Shown: positions 23,743 through 32,095 of the stretch, in pieces | Position numbering within the stretch: the stretch's first letter is position 1 | Layout: the number at the start of each line of letters is the position of its first letter | DNA from: Micrococcus porci | Lineage (GTDB): Bacteria; Actinomycetota; Actinomycetes; Actinomycetales; Micrococcaceae | Reading direction: 5' to 3' | Length of the DNA stretch: 64,000 nt | Assembly: GCF_020097155.1 (NCBI RefSeq) | Contig: NZ_CP083691.1 | Coordinates: forward strand, 434,001 to 498,000 | The notes under the pieces: generated by a model | Told to the model about the DNA's origin: nothing | Database searches by the model: none | The model's input: the letters and a program-made list of their open reading frames with translations, nothing else | Translations under genes and position numbers: made by a program

Positions 23743-24705
23743 ATGACCGACCCCACCTCCCGGGCCCTGCGCCTGCTGGGCCTGCTCGAGGCCCGGGCCG
23801 TCTGGACCGGCGCCGAGCTGGCCGAGCGCCTCGGCGTCACCTCGCGGACCCTGCGTCGCGACGTGGACCGGCTCCGCACCCTCGGCTACGTCGTCGAGGC
23901 CGATCCCGGCCCCGGCGGCGGCTACGCCCTCGGCCGGGGGCAGGTGGTGCCCCCGCTTCTGCTGGACGAGGACCAGGCGGTGGCCGTCACCCTCGCCCTG
24001 ACGCGCGCGGCCCACGCGGGGGACGGCGTCGCCGCGGAGTCGGCGCTGCGCGCCCTCGCCACCCTGGACGCCCTCATGCCCGCGGACCTGCGGCACCGCC
24101 TCGAGGGGCTGCGCGCCGCGTCCACGGTCGGCGCCGGGGACGGCCCGCCGGTCGGCCCCGAGCTGCTCGCCTGCGCCGACGCGGTGCGCCGGCGCGTGCG
24201 CCTCACCTTCGGCTACCGGGACCGGCGTGGGGCCCGCACCGAGCGCCGCGTGGAGCCGCACCGGCTCGTCGCCCGGGCCCGAGCCTGGCTCCTGGTGGCC
24301 CACGACCTGGACCGGGACGACTGGCGGACCTTCCGCGTGGACCGGATCGTGGACCCCGCCGTCGGCACCTGGGCCTTCACTCCGCGGCCGGACCTCGCCG
24401 AGGCCCTGGCCCGGCTCGACGAGCCGACCCCGCCGGAGGCCTGGCGGCATCGCGTGAGCGTCCGCGTGCACGCGCCGCTCGAGTCCGTGCGGGCGTCCCT
24501 GCCCGCCACGGCCGGCCGGCTGACCGCCCTCGACGCGCGGACGACCGCGTTCGAGACCGGCGCGGACGACCCGGCCGAGGCCGCCCGGTGGCTGGCGTTG
24601 CTGGGCCACGAGTTCGAGGTGCTCGGGGACGAGCCGGTGCGCGCCGCCGTCGCGGCCCTGGCCGACCGGCTGCACCGGTCCACCGTCCAGGTGCTGCGCG
24701 GGTAG
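23743..24705 (+). CDS. HTH/WYL-domain transcriptional regulator (YafY type)
   Basis: A 320-residue regulator. The N-terminal HTH_11 (ELAERLGVTSRTLRRDVDRL) is followed by the GYVVEADPGPGGGYALGRGQ wing. A WYL domain spans about 140-230 (RVEPHRLVARARAWLLVAHD, then RTFRVDRIVD), and a WCX extension completes it. WYL proteins sense ligands, often nucleic acids, and repress or activate. I chose ATG 23743; ATG 23734 is also possible. Its TAG stop (24703-24705) doubles as the first bases of the next gene's TAGCGT -10 box. Confidence 0.88.
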   Translation: MTDPTSRALRLLGLLEARAVWTGAELAERLGVTSRTLRRDVDRLRTLGYVVEADPGPGGGYALGRGQVVPPLLLDEDQAVAVTLALTRAAHAGDGVAAESALRALATLDALMPADLRHRLEGLRAASTVGAGDGPPVGPELLACADAVRRRVRLTFGYRDRRGARTERRVEPHRLVARARAWLLVAHDLDRDDWRTFRVDRIVDPAVGTWAFTPRPDLAEALARLDEPTPPEAWRHRVSVRVHAPLESVRASLPATAGRLTALDARTTAFETGADDPAEAARWLALLGHEFEVLGDEPVRAAVAALADRLHRSTVQVLRG

Positions 24706-24715
24706 CGTCCACCCC

Positions 24716-25311
24716 ATGGCCTTCGAGGTGCACCCCCTGACCCTGGACCGCGTCGACGACTTCGCGGACGTGGTCAACCCGAACCGCCGGTCGACGCACT
24801 GCTGGTGCCTCTCCCACCGGCCTCGGCGCCGCAGATGCGCGAGTTCGGTGAGACCCGTGGGGACGCGATGCGCGCGCTCGCGGCCCGCGACGTCGCCCCG
24901 GGCGTCGTCGGGTACGCCGACGGCGAGCCAGTGGCGTGGTGCAGCATCAGCCCGCGCCCGCAGATCCCGCGGCTCGAGGCCTCACAGCTGATGCCCCGCA
25001 CCGACGACGTCGACGTGTGGAGCGTCATCTGCTCGGGGCACCGGCGTCAGGGGCACACCACGCGCCTGCTCGAGGCCGCGGTCGCCTTCGCCCGCGAGCA
25101 CGGCGCCCCGGCCGTCGAGGCGCACCCCGTGGACAATCGGCCCGACGGCGGCGGGGCGGCTTCCGGCACCGACGCGCCCGACCGCATCGACACCACGATG
25201 GCGTTCGCCGGCACGTGGTCGATGTTCGACCGCGCTGGCTTCGAGGTCGTGGGGGAGACCGCTGCGAAGGGTTCCGGCCGGCCGCGGCTGGTGATGCGCC
25301 GGGACTGCTGA
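24716..25311 (+). pseudogene. GNAT family acetyltransferase, frameshifted
   Basis: The start frame from ATG 24716 reads MAFEVHPLTLDRVDDFADVV and NPNRRSTHCWCLSHR. The homology then continues in another frame as PQMREFGETRGDAMRALAAR, VVGYADGEPVAWCSISPRPQ and WSVICSGHRRQGHTTRLLEA (acetyl-CoA loop) to the stop at 25311. A single-base indel in the C/G-rich run near 24812-24826 explains it. TAGCGT at 24703-24708 lies 7 nt before the ATG. Both halves are well preserved, so the lesion is recent or a sequencing error. Confidence 0.75.
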
Positions 25312-25333
25312 CGGGCCGTCGCCGTCCGTCGGC

Positions 25334-26640
25334 TCAGATCAGCTCGCGCAGGTCGGTGGCCGAGGCGAACACCTCCGGCACGCCCCGCTCGACGTCGAAC
25401 AGCGTGTACACGGCCTCCATGGCGGTGCGCACCGAGTACTCCGTGGTGAACACCGTGTCCCGCGTGGGGGATTCGGCGAAGTTGCCGATGAAGGCCAGGT
25501 TCATCGAGCCCTCCGGCATGACGGCGGGACGGTCGCCCGCCCGGCGGGGCATGAAGTAGGACGTGATGAACGGCATGTACACCAGCACCGTGTTCACGGA
25601 CTCCTGCGCGGCCGGCTCCGGGATCCGGTCCTCCGGCACACCCAGGTGGTACAGCCACTCCTGCGTGATCTCCTCGCCGGTGCACTCGGTGACCGGCTTC
25701 TTCACGTAGGCACCCTCGGTGTCCGAGTAGAGGGCATGGATCCACACGATGGTCTGGTCCGGCCGCTGGGTGGGGAAGTGCGGCTGGCGATGCACCGTGA
25801 AGCTCAGCATCCACGGGGAGTCCGTGGCCGTGACGATGCCGCCGGTGTTGACCTTGCCGTCGTGCAGCGGGCGCTGGGTCAGCCGCTCGATGTGCTCCTC
25901 CACCTCCCGGCTCTCCACGGTCGCCGTCGCGGAGACGAACCAGCTGCGCTCCGGCAGGCCCCGGTAGAAGACGCCGGGGCGCCCGAACAGCGGCGACTGC
26001 TCGGCCAGGTTCTCCCACAGGGTCCAGCTGCCGCCGGGCTCGGTGGTCGACGGGGCGGGGGTGTGGTGGTCGCCGTAGGTGGTGGACTCGGTGATGGAGC
26101 CGTTGGTGACGGACACCAGGTCGTCCTCGCCGACCTCCTGCTCCTGCTGCACGCCGTCCACGGTGAGGAGCAGCCTCTCTGCCCGGACCTTGCCGTCGGC
26201 GGTCTCCACCCGGACGTCGCGCACCGTGGTGCTGTAGCGGAAGTCCACGCCGTGGGGCTCGAGGTAGGCCAGGAGGGGCTTCACCATGGAGTCGTACTGG
26301 TCGTAGCGGTTGAACTTCAGGGCGCTGAAGTCCGCAAGCCCGTCGATCGCGTGGACGAAGCGCAGCAGGTAGCGGCGCATCTCGGCCAGCGAGTGCCATG
26401 TCTCGAACGCGAACATGGTGGCCCAGTAGGTCCAGAAGTTGCTCTCGAAGAAGTCCTCGGAGAACCACTCCCCGATCGTGCGGCCCTCGAGTGAGGACTC
26501 CGAGGCGATGAAGAGCTTGACGATCTCCTTCTGTGCCCTGTCCGAGAGGGTGAAGTCGCCGTCCGTGGGGACGCGCTCGCCCTGCTGGCGGATGAGGCGC
26601 CCGTGGGAGGAGTCGGAGTCGAGGACCTTGTGCGGTTGGA
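25334..26640 (-). pseudogene. ohyA: Oleate hydratase, N-terminally truncated
   Basis: About 430 residues match the central and C-terminal parts of oleate hydratase (myosin-cross-reactive antigen family), which adds water to unsaturated fatty acids using FAD. WFSEDFFESNFWTYWATMFA, LLRFVHAIDGLADFSALKFN and RYDQYDSMVKPLLAYLEPHG are diagnostic. The first 150-170 residues, with the FAD-binding Gly-rich loop, are missing: upstream of DSDSSHGRLIRQQGERVP the frame enters unrelated sequence. The break coincides with the truncated 5' end of a GNAT gene on the other strand. It cannot bind FAD normally. Confidence 0.8.
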
Positions 26641-27076
26641 GGCTTTGGACGGCCTGGTCGCCCCTGACTTTCCCCACACGCCCGCCTCGCATCACGACCC
26701 GCTGCCGGCCGACCTCTCCGCCCGGATCGCTGGTGGAGACGCTCGAGCCTTCGGAGCCTTCCACCGCGGTGAGCTGGTGGGCTTCACCGTCGTGGTGCAG
26801 GCGAAGGAGCGGTGGGAGGTCGACCGTACGGCCGTGGATCGGCGGTGGCGCGGCCAGGGAGTCGCTCAGGCGGTGAAGGCCAGCTCCGTTCTGGACACCT
26901 ATGCCGACGGGGTCCGTGTCTGGGGCACGGGCGGGGCGGCGGTGAACACGGCGTCGCGTCGGATGAACGAGGCGCTTGGTTTCGTCCTCGAACCGTTCTG
27001 GCTAGCCCTGGTTCCGCCGGTTGGTTGGCGGGAGTACGCGGAGTCCGGGCCAGGTGGCATGCGTGTCGAATCATGA
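26618..27076 (+). pseudogene. GNAT family acetyltransferase, 5'-truncated
   Basis: The frame reads LVRLEALDGLVAPDFPHTPA, then RGELVGFTVVVQAKERWEVD, DRRWRGQGVAQAVKASSVLD (acetyl-CoA loop) and GGAAVNTASRRMNEALGFVL. This is most of a GNAT, but its first strand and start are lost at about 26618-26640, the same point where oleate hydratase is cut. The frame upstream is antisense of that gene. The remaining sequence to the stop is intact. Confidence 0.7.
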
Positions 27077-27339
27077 AGAGTTCACCGAGTTGCACTGTGC
27101 GGTCTTCCTTGCATCTCTACAGAAACCTTCGCTGCATCTCGACAGGCGCGTTAGGCGTCCAACCGGGTATACCATCATGAACACCCCGTGCCGGCGCCTG
27201 CCGGGGCGGCACTTGCGAGCCTCTACCAAACCCGGGGCGATTCAGCACAGGGTGTCCAGGGCGTCGATCAGTGCGCCGGGGCCGACGGGAGGAGCGGTCG
27301 ACGCGGTATCCCGGGCCATCGCAGTGAAGTCCTGCCCCG

Positions 27340-27531
27340 CCTGGATTACCAGCGCGGACTCGCCGACGGCGTCGGCGACCCCGTGCGTGTGCGCATCCAG
27401 GAGGTCACGCGCACGGTCGTGACCGTCGCTCCAACCGTGAACGGCGCCGTGGGGGAGGTCGCCAAGAGCATCGACCCCGCTGCGAGCATCACCCTGTCCC
27501 TGCCCACCGAGCGGCTGTGCCCGGCGTCGTG
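27340..27531 (+). pseudogene. Fragment of a relative of the 22588-22938 protein
   Basis: The frame to the stop at 27530-27532 reads VRVRIQEVTRTVVTVAPTVN and KSIDPAASITLSLPTERLC. This parallels VRILEVTRDAVVVAPALDSA and the KSLDLTATVRLPLPTARLRQ ending of the 22588-22938 protein. Nothing of the N-terminal half is recognisable. The 260 bp upstream (27077-27339) are lower in GC and show no gene I can support. Confidence 0.55.
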
Positions 27532-27616
27532 AGGACGTGTGGGGAGCCACGCGCATTCTGCGCACCAAAGTTGCTCAAAGTTATGGCAAGCATGCCCCAA
27601 CATTGGTTCGAGTCCT

Positions 27617-27636
27617 CATAACTATGGATACTTATG
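27617..27636. promoter_or_regulatory. Operator-like palindrome over the AlbA_2 gene promoter
   Basis: The arms CATAAcTAT (27617-27625) and ATAcTTATG (27628-27636) are complementary except for the lower-case position, with a 2-bp centre. It overlaps the -10 candidate GATACT (27627-27632) that lies 6 nt before ATG 27639. TTGGTT at 27603-27608 gives a -35 with 18-bp spacing. Confidence 0.55.
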
Positions 27637-27638
27637 GG

Positions 27639-29291
27639 ATGGACCTTGGACCCCTCCTCGCCGCGGGCGAGACCCTGGACGTCGAGTTCAAACGACGCCT
27701 GGGGAAGGACGACCTCTACCAGGCCGTCGTCTGCATGGCCAACGGCATTGGAGGCCGGATCCTCGTCGGGGTCGACGACGACGGCACCGTCGTCGGGACG
27801 ACGGCCGACCATGGCGGTGCCGTGGACGCAGACCTGCTGGCCGGTCGCATTCAGAACGGGATCGAACCACCGTTGAGCGTGGACGTGGAGGTGGTGCCGT
27901 GGGAGGGCAAGGACGTGGCGGTCATCACCGTCCCCCAGGCGAAGTCCTCGTTCGTCGGCACGCGCAAGGGGTTGTTCGTCAAGCGCGTCGTGGGGCCGGA
28001 CGGTCGCCCCGCGTGCATGCCCATGACGCCCATGGACGTCCTGCGGGCTGGGTTCGACGGCGTCGGCCTGGACTATGCCCGGGCGGAAGCGCGCGGGGCC
28101 GAGTGGGGCCACCTCGATCCAACCGAGTTCGACCGGTTCCGGCGACTGGCCGGCCAATCGGCTGGTGACAGCGGGCTTGCGGAACTCACGGATGCGGAAC
28201 TGCTGCGGACACTGGACCTCCTCACTCCGGACGGCGGCATCAGTCTCGGCGCGGTTCTGGTCTTCGGCACGTCGGAAGCGCTGCGCAGGTGGGCCCCGAC
28301 TGCGGAAGTCCTCTTCCAGGACTCCCGACCCCACGGTGTGGAAGCGAATGAGGACCTGCTGCTTCCCCTGTTGAACGCATTCGAGGAGATCGAGACCCGC
28401 TTGGCTCTGCGGAACTCCATCACACCCGTGGAGGTGGGCCTCGTCCGCGTCGATGTACCTCTGCTGGCCGAGAGCGTGCGGCGCGAGTCGATCGCCAATG
28501 CCCTTGTGCACCGTGATTACGCCGAGGCGGGGCCGATCCAGGTGACCCTCACCGGGTCCACGTTCTCCGTCGCAAGCCCTGGCGGGTTCCCCCGTGACGT
28601 TTCGCCAGCCAACATACTGAACCGCTCGGCTCCCCGCAGCCCTGCCCTGGCGAATGTGTTCAAGCGCGCCGGGCTCGTCGAGCGCCGGGGCAAGGGTGTG
28701 CAGGACATGTTCGCCTCGCAGCTCCGAGCTGGCCGGGGTGCGCCGGACTACAGTCGCTCCACGCATCGGTCCGTGATCGTCGACATCCCCTTGGGTGATG
28801 AGGACAGGGAGCTGCTGATCTTTCTGGCCCGTCGGCAGAACGAGGGCCAGCGTGCACTCACCCTGACCGAGCTGCGGGTGGTCCACGAGATCAAGCACGG
28901 GGGGCCTGCGGGGGCGGCGGAGGCAGCGGAACGCCTTCGACTGCCCGTGGCGGACGTGCGCGCAGCTGCCACCGCGCTCGTTGAGGCCGGCGTCCTGGAA
29001 TCGAGGGGGAACGGCCGGGCGCAGCGGTACATGCTGACCGCGCGGTTCTACGAGCTGGCCGAAGACCGAGCCGCCTACCTGCGCCTGCGTCCGGTCGACC
29101 GAATCCAACAGCGACGGCTGATTGCCGATTACATCCGCGAATACGGATCCATCACCCGCGGCAAAGCCGCGGAACTGTGCCAGATCGCGCCCACGGCCGC
29201 GCGGGCAGTGCTCAAAGGCATGACGGAGGAGGGTCTCCTCGAACTGCGCGGGGAGCGGCGCGCAGCGCACTACGTGCTCCCGGACTCGTAG
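27639..29291 (+). CDS. AlbA_2 (Schlafen-like) DNA-binding domain regulator with GHKL-like and winged-helix parts
   Basis: A 550-residue protein. Residues 1-130 are the AlbA_2 domain (GETLDVEFKRRLGKDDLYQA, VVCMANGIGGRILVGVDDDG). The middle, with RRESIANALVHRDYAEAGPI and FSVASPGGFPRDVSPANILN, is the HATPase_c_4/GHKL-like region typical of these putative ATP-dependent regulators. The last 130 residues contain two winged-helix-like segments (ELRVVHEIKHGGPAGAAEAA, LIADYIREYGSITRGKAAEL). I chose ATG 27639 from the GATACT box 6 nt upstream; ATG 27624 is in frame. It is probably an autoregulated transcription factor and lies next to fic. The targets are unknown. Confidence 0.8.
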   Translation: MDLGPLLAAGETLDVEFKRRLGKDDLYQAVVCMANGIGGRILVGVDDDGTVVGTTADHGGAVDADLLAGRIQNGIEPPLSVDVEVVPWEGKDVAVITVPQAKSSFVGTRKGLFVKRVVGPDGRPACMPMTPMDVLRAGFDGVGLDYARAEARGAEWGHLDPTEFDRFRRLAGQSAGDSGLAELTDAELLRTLDLLTPDGGISLGAVLVFGTSEALRRWAPTAEVLFQDSRPHGVEANEDLLLPLLNAFEEIETRLALRNSITPVEVGLVRVDVPLLAESVRRESIANALVHRDYAEAGPIQVTLTGSTFSVASPGGFPRDVSPANILNRSAPRSPALANVFKRAGLVERRGKGVQDMFASQLRAGRGAPDYSRSTHRSVIVDIPLGDEDRELLIFLARRQNEGQRALTLTELRVVHEIKHGGPAGAAEAAERLRLPVADVRAAATALVEAGVLESRGNGRAQRYMLTARFYELAEDRAAYLRLRPVDRIQQRRLIADYIREYGSITRGKAAELCQIAPTAARAVLKGMTEEGLLELRGERRAAHYVLPDS

Positions 29292-29360
29292 CGGTGTGCT
29301 CGACCGCGCGTGCCGAGGCGATCGCGCGGCTCAGCAGCGTCCGTGCACAACGATGGTTCC

Positions 29361-29394
29361 TACGCAACGATCAATCCATATCGTTACGTAACAT
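29361..29394 (+). promoter_or_regulatory. Fic-gene promoter with 30-bp near-perfect inverted repeat
   Basis: TACGCAACGAT (29361-29371) and ATCGTTACGTA (29380-29390) match at 10 of 11 positions as an inverted repeat with an 8-nt spacer. The right arm runs into the -10 box TAACAT (29389-29394), which is 6 nt before ATG 29401. A bound repressor would block the promoter. The region is AT-rich for this genome. Confidence 0.6.
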
Positions 29395-29400
29395 GCCTGC

Positions 29401-30618
29401 ATGGGCATGGATCAGACCATCAGCACGGCCGTCGGCTGGGAGGAGCGCCCCTGGACCGCGGACCCCGACGACGCCGGCGCCCTCACCCGGCGCGCTCGCG
29501 TGCGCGCGTCGGGCCCGTATCGAGCTGCGCTCCCAGCCCGTATCGCCCGACTCGGGCTCGACCTGCCCTCCGATCTGGCGACCGCGGTCGAGGAGGCGAC
29601 GGCCGCCGTCGTGCGCTTCGACGCCGAGATCAGCCACGCCCTCCCGGGGCTCACTGGAGAGATCGCCCCGATCGACGCGGTGCTCCTGCGCACCGAGTCC
29701 GCGTCCTCCTCGCAGATCGAGCACATCACCGCGGGCGCGCGAGCCCTCGCCCTGGCGACTCTCGGCGAACGCACCCGCCCCAACGCAGCGCTCGTGGCGG
29801 CGAACGTGAAGGCCATGGGCGCTGCTTCCCGGCTGGCCGCCGACCTGGACGAGCCCGCCCTGCTGGCCGCCCATCGTGCCCTCATGGACGGTCAGGAGCA
29901 TGCCCGGCCGGGCGCCTACCGCGATGCGCAGGGGTGGATCGGGGGAGGGGCGCCCACGCCGCACACGGCGCAGTTCGTCCCGCCCCACCCGGAGCGCCTG
30001 CATGCCGAGATGGACGATCTCTTCGCCTACCTGCGACGCACGGACGTGCCCGCCCTCGTGCAGGCCGCCATCGCGCACGCCCAGTTCGAGACCATCCACC
30101 CGTTCGCGGACGGCAACGGCCGCACCGGGCGCGTCCTCGTGCACGCCGTGTTGTACCGGGCCGGCGCGATCACCCGTATGGGGGTGCCCCTCTCAGCGGG
30201 ACTCCTCACGGACACGGCCGGATACTTCGACGCCCTCACCGCCTACCGCGACGGCGACCCCGAGCCCATCGTGCGCCGCTTCGCGATGGCCGCCCTGGCC
30301 GCCGTCGGCAACGGCCGGGAGCTCGTCGCGGACCTGGACGAGGCTCTGACCGGCTGGCGCGAGCGGCTCACCGCCCGGCGGGACGCGGCGGTCTGGCGGG
30401 CGCTCGCGGTGATCATCGCTCAGCCTGCCGTGACCGTGGACCACCTGGCCCAGGTGCTGGGGGTCTCGCGCCCGGCCGCCCAGCGGGCCGTGGACCAGCT
30501 TGTCGAGGCCGGCGCTCTGCAGGCCGTGTCCGCTCAGCGTCGGAACCGGGTGTGGCTGGCCACCGAGGTGCTCGCCTGTCTGGACGAGTTCGCCGCGCGT
30601 GCGGGCCGCCGGGGCTGA
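29401..30618 (+). CDS. Fic family protein (AMPylator-type)
   Basis: A 405-residue Fic protein. The catalytic loop HPFADGNGRTGR is the full HxFx(D/E)GNGRxxR motif, so transfer of AMP or another nucleotide part to a target hydroxyl is likely. The SASSSQIEHI segment near residue 100 resembles the inhibitory helix (S/T)xxxE, so activity is probably self-restrained. The last 60 residues (VTVDHLAQVLGVSRPAAQRA) are a winged helix, which could let it bind its own promoter palindrome. TAACAT 6 nt before the ATG suggests a leaderless transcript. It follows the AlbA_2 gene by 109 bp. Confidence 0.9.
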   Translation: MGMDQTISTAVGWEERPWTADPDDAGALTRRARVRASGPYRAALPARIARLGLDLPSDLATAVEEATAAVVRFDAEISHALPGLTGEIAPIDAVLLRTESASSSQIEHITAGARALALATLGERTRPNAALVAANVKAMGAASRLAADLDEPALLAAHRALMDGQEHARPGAYRDAQGWIGGGAPTPHTAQFVPPHPERLHAEMDDLFAYLRRTDVPALVQAAIAHAQFETIHPFADGNGRTGRVLVHAVLYRAGAITRMGVPLSAGLLTDTAGYFDALTAYRDGDPEPIVRRFAMAALAAVGNGRELVADLDEALTGWRERLTARRDAAVWRALAVIIAQPAVTVDHLAQVLGVSRPAAQRAVDQLVEAGALQAVSAQRRNRVWLATEVLACLDEFAARAGRRG

Positions 30619-30639
30619 CGGGGGGTGGTCTACAGGGCT

Positions 30640-30880
30640 GACCAGCCTCAGTGCCGTGTGTCGTGCCCCGACCATCCGGGCGGGCGTCGGGTTGCGGGCG
30701 TCCATCTGTGCTACCACCCGGTGCAGGCCGTACGTCTCGAACCCCAGGTTCAGCAGGGGCACCGATCCGGCAGGGCCGGCGAGGTCGTCCTCCCGGTGCG
30801 GACGCGGCGTCAGCCGCGCGGTGCGCAATGGCCAGTCAGGGGCGGGGCCGCCGGCAACCGCGCCCTCCCCGCGCACCCCT
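30640..30880 (-). pseudogene. Decayed copy of the tandem GNAT's second domain
   Basis: The reverse strand reads PAPDWPLRTARLTPRPHRED, then after an internal deletion LGFETYGLHRVVAQMDARNP. The intact gene at 20790-21917 has PAPDWPLRTERLTLRPHRED and LAFETYDLHRVVAQMDARNT. About 90 residues between the two blocks, including the acetyl-CoA loop, are gone. Confidence 0.7.
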
Positions 30881-30982
30881 GACCTGCACAGGACTCGGCT
30901 GACAGCCGCCCCGCATGCCCGCTTCGACAGGCGCCGGCATCTTGTGCCCCTCCCCACCCGCGCCCCTTCCGAGTCCGACACA

Positions 30983-31015
30983 ATGCATACATCCATGCAT
31001 GCATCTGATTATTCT
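30983..31015 (+). promoter_or_regulatory. GntR promoter with ATGCAT repeats
   Basis: ATGCAT occurs at 30983-30988 and at 30995-31000, the second extended to ATGCATGCAT (30995-31004), giving a symmetric ATGCAT-N6-ATGCAT over the -35 region. The -10 TATTCT (31010-31015) is 7 nt before ATG 31023. It is likely the operator of the GntR regulator that it precedes. Confidence 0.55.
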
Positions 31016-31022
31016 GGCCCGC

Positions 31023-31733
31023 ATGACTCCACTCTCCGACCCCTTATGGGGCAGTCGTGCCACGGCTGCCGGCCGCCTGGCCCACGACGTCGCCTGGCGC
31101 ATCGTCCGCGGTGAGATCGCCGCGGGGGAGATGCTCACCGAGGTCCAGCTCTCCACGGACGCCGGCATCTCCCGGACGCCGGCCCGGGAGGCCCTCCTCC
31201 AGCTCGAGCGTTGGGGTCTGGTGCGGCTCCTCCCCAAGAAGGGTGCGGCCGTGCAGGCCCTCACGCCGCAGAGCGTGGCCGACCTCACGGCCCTGCGCGG
31301 CCTCCTCGAGTCCACCGCCCTCGCCACGGTCGCCGCGCGGCCCGACGCCGTCGGGCCCCTCGTCGCCACGCTGACCGCCAACCTGGAGCAGCAGCGCGCC
31401 GCCCTGGACGCCGGCGACCTCGCGGCGTTCTCCGCGCTGGATGTGCGCTTCCACCGCGACGTGATCGCCATGTGCGGCAACGCCGCCTTCGACGAGATCA
31501 TGGGCACCTTTGCCCCCCGCCTGGCACGCCTCATCCACGCCGCCACCGGCGGATCCGTGGACGCCGCCCGCCGCCTCCTCGATGGGCACGTCCAGATCTG
31601 CGCGCAACTGGCCGCCGGGCGCGCCGCAGACGCCCAGCGCGCCCTGCAGGCGCACCTCGACGCCGCGGGGGCCGGCGTCGTCGTCCCCGGCCTGCTGCCC
31701 GTGGGCTCGTCCGAGGCAGGTGAGCCCCGATGA
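31023..31733 (+). CDS. GntR-family regulator, FCD (FadR-type) subgroup
   Basis: A 236-residue regulator. The N-terminal winged helix has HDVAWRIVRGEIAAGEMLTE and GISRTPAREALLQLERWGLV, the GntR signature. The all-helical FCD domain follows, with ligand or metal histidines in FSALDVRFHRDVIAMCGN and LLDGHVQICAQL. The ligand is probably an organic acid. Its stop overlaps the lrgA start by 4 nt (ATGA), so regulator and effector genes are made together. The start is set by the TATTCT box 7 nt upstream. Confidence 0.88.
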   Translation: MTPLSDPLWGSRATAAGRLAHDVAWRIVRGEIAAGEMLTEVQLSTDAGISRTPAREALLQLERWGLVRLLPKKGAAVQALTPQSVADLTALRGLLESTALATVAARPDAVGPLVATLTANLEQQRAALDAGDLAAFSALDVRFHRDVIAMCGNAAFDEIMGTFAPRLARLIHAATGGSVDAARRLLDGHVQICAQLAAGRAADAQRALQAHLDAAGAGVVVPGLLPVGSSEAGEPR

Positions 31734-32095
31734 TCGAGGGCCTGCTGATCCTGCTGCTCTGCCAGCTGGCGGGCACGCTCGTGGCCGACACGCTGCACCT
31801 GCCGATCCCCGGGGCCGTGCTGGGCATGCTCCTGCTGCTCGGCCTGCTCGCGTGGCGCCGGCCGGCCGAGGACGCGCCCGTGATCACCGCGAGCCACCAG
31901 TTGCTCCAGCACCTGCCGCTGCTGTTCGTCCCGGCGGGAGTCGGCGTCGTCGCGGTGCTGGGCCTCATCCAGGAACACCGGGCGCTGATGCTGGTCGGCT
32001 TCGTGGTGCCCTGGCTGCTGGGGCTGGTGGTCACGGCCGGCGTCGCCGCCCCGCTCGCCCGCCGCCTCACGAACAAGAAGGAGGACGCACAGTGA
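31730..32095 (+). CDS. lrgA: CidA/LrgA family membrane protein
   Basis: A 121-residue holin-like protein with four predicted membrane helices (LLILLLCQLAGTLVADTLHL, AVLGMLLLLGLLAW, LLFVPAGVGVVAVLGLI, PWLLGLVVTAGVAA) and the family motif PIPGAVLGML. CidA/LrgA proteins were linked to murein hydrolase control and more recently to pyruvate or glycolate transport with LrgB. The start overlaps the gntR stop (ATGA), and the stop overlaps the lrgB start (GTGA). Confidence 0.9.
   Translation: MIEGLLILLLCQLAGTLVADTLHLPIPGAVLGMLLLLGLLAWRRPAEDAPVITASHQLLQHLPLLFVPAGVGVVAVLGLIQEHRALMLVGFVVPWLLGLVVTAGVAAPLARRLTNKKEDAQ

Noticed and set aside
27600..27625. GGTTCGAGTCC as a tRNA T-loop or an attachment site
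   Set aside because: The flanking bases do not form a T-stem and there is no acceptor stem or anticodon arm nearby.
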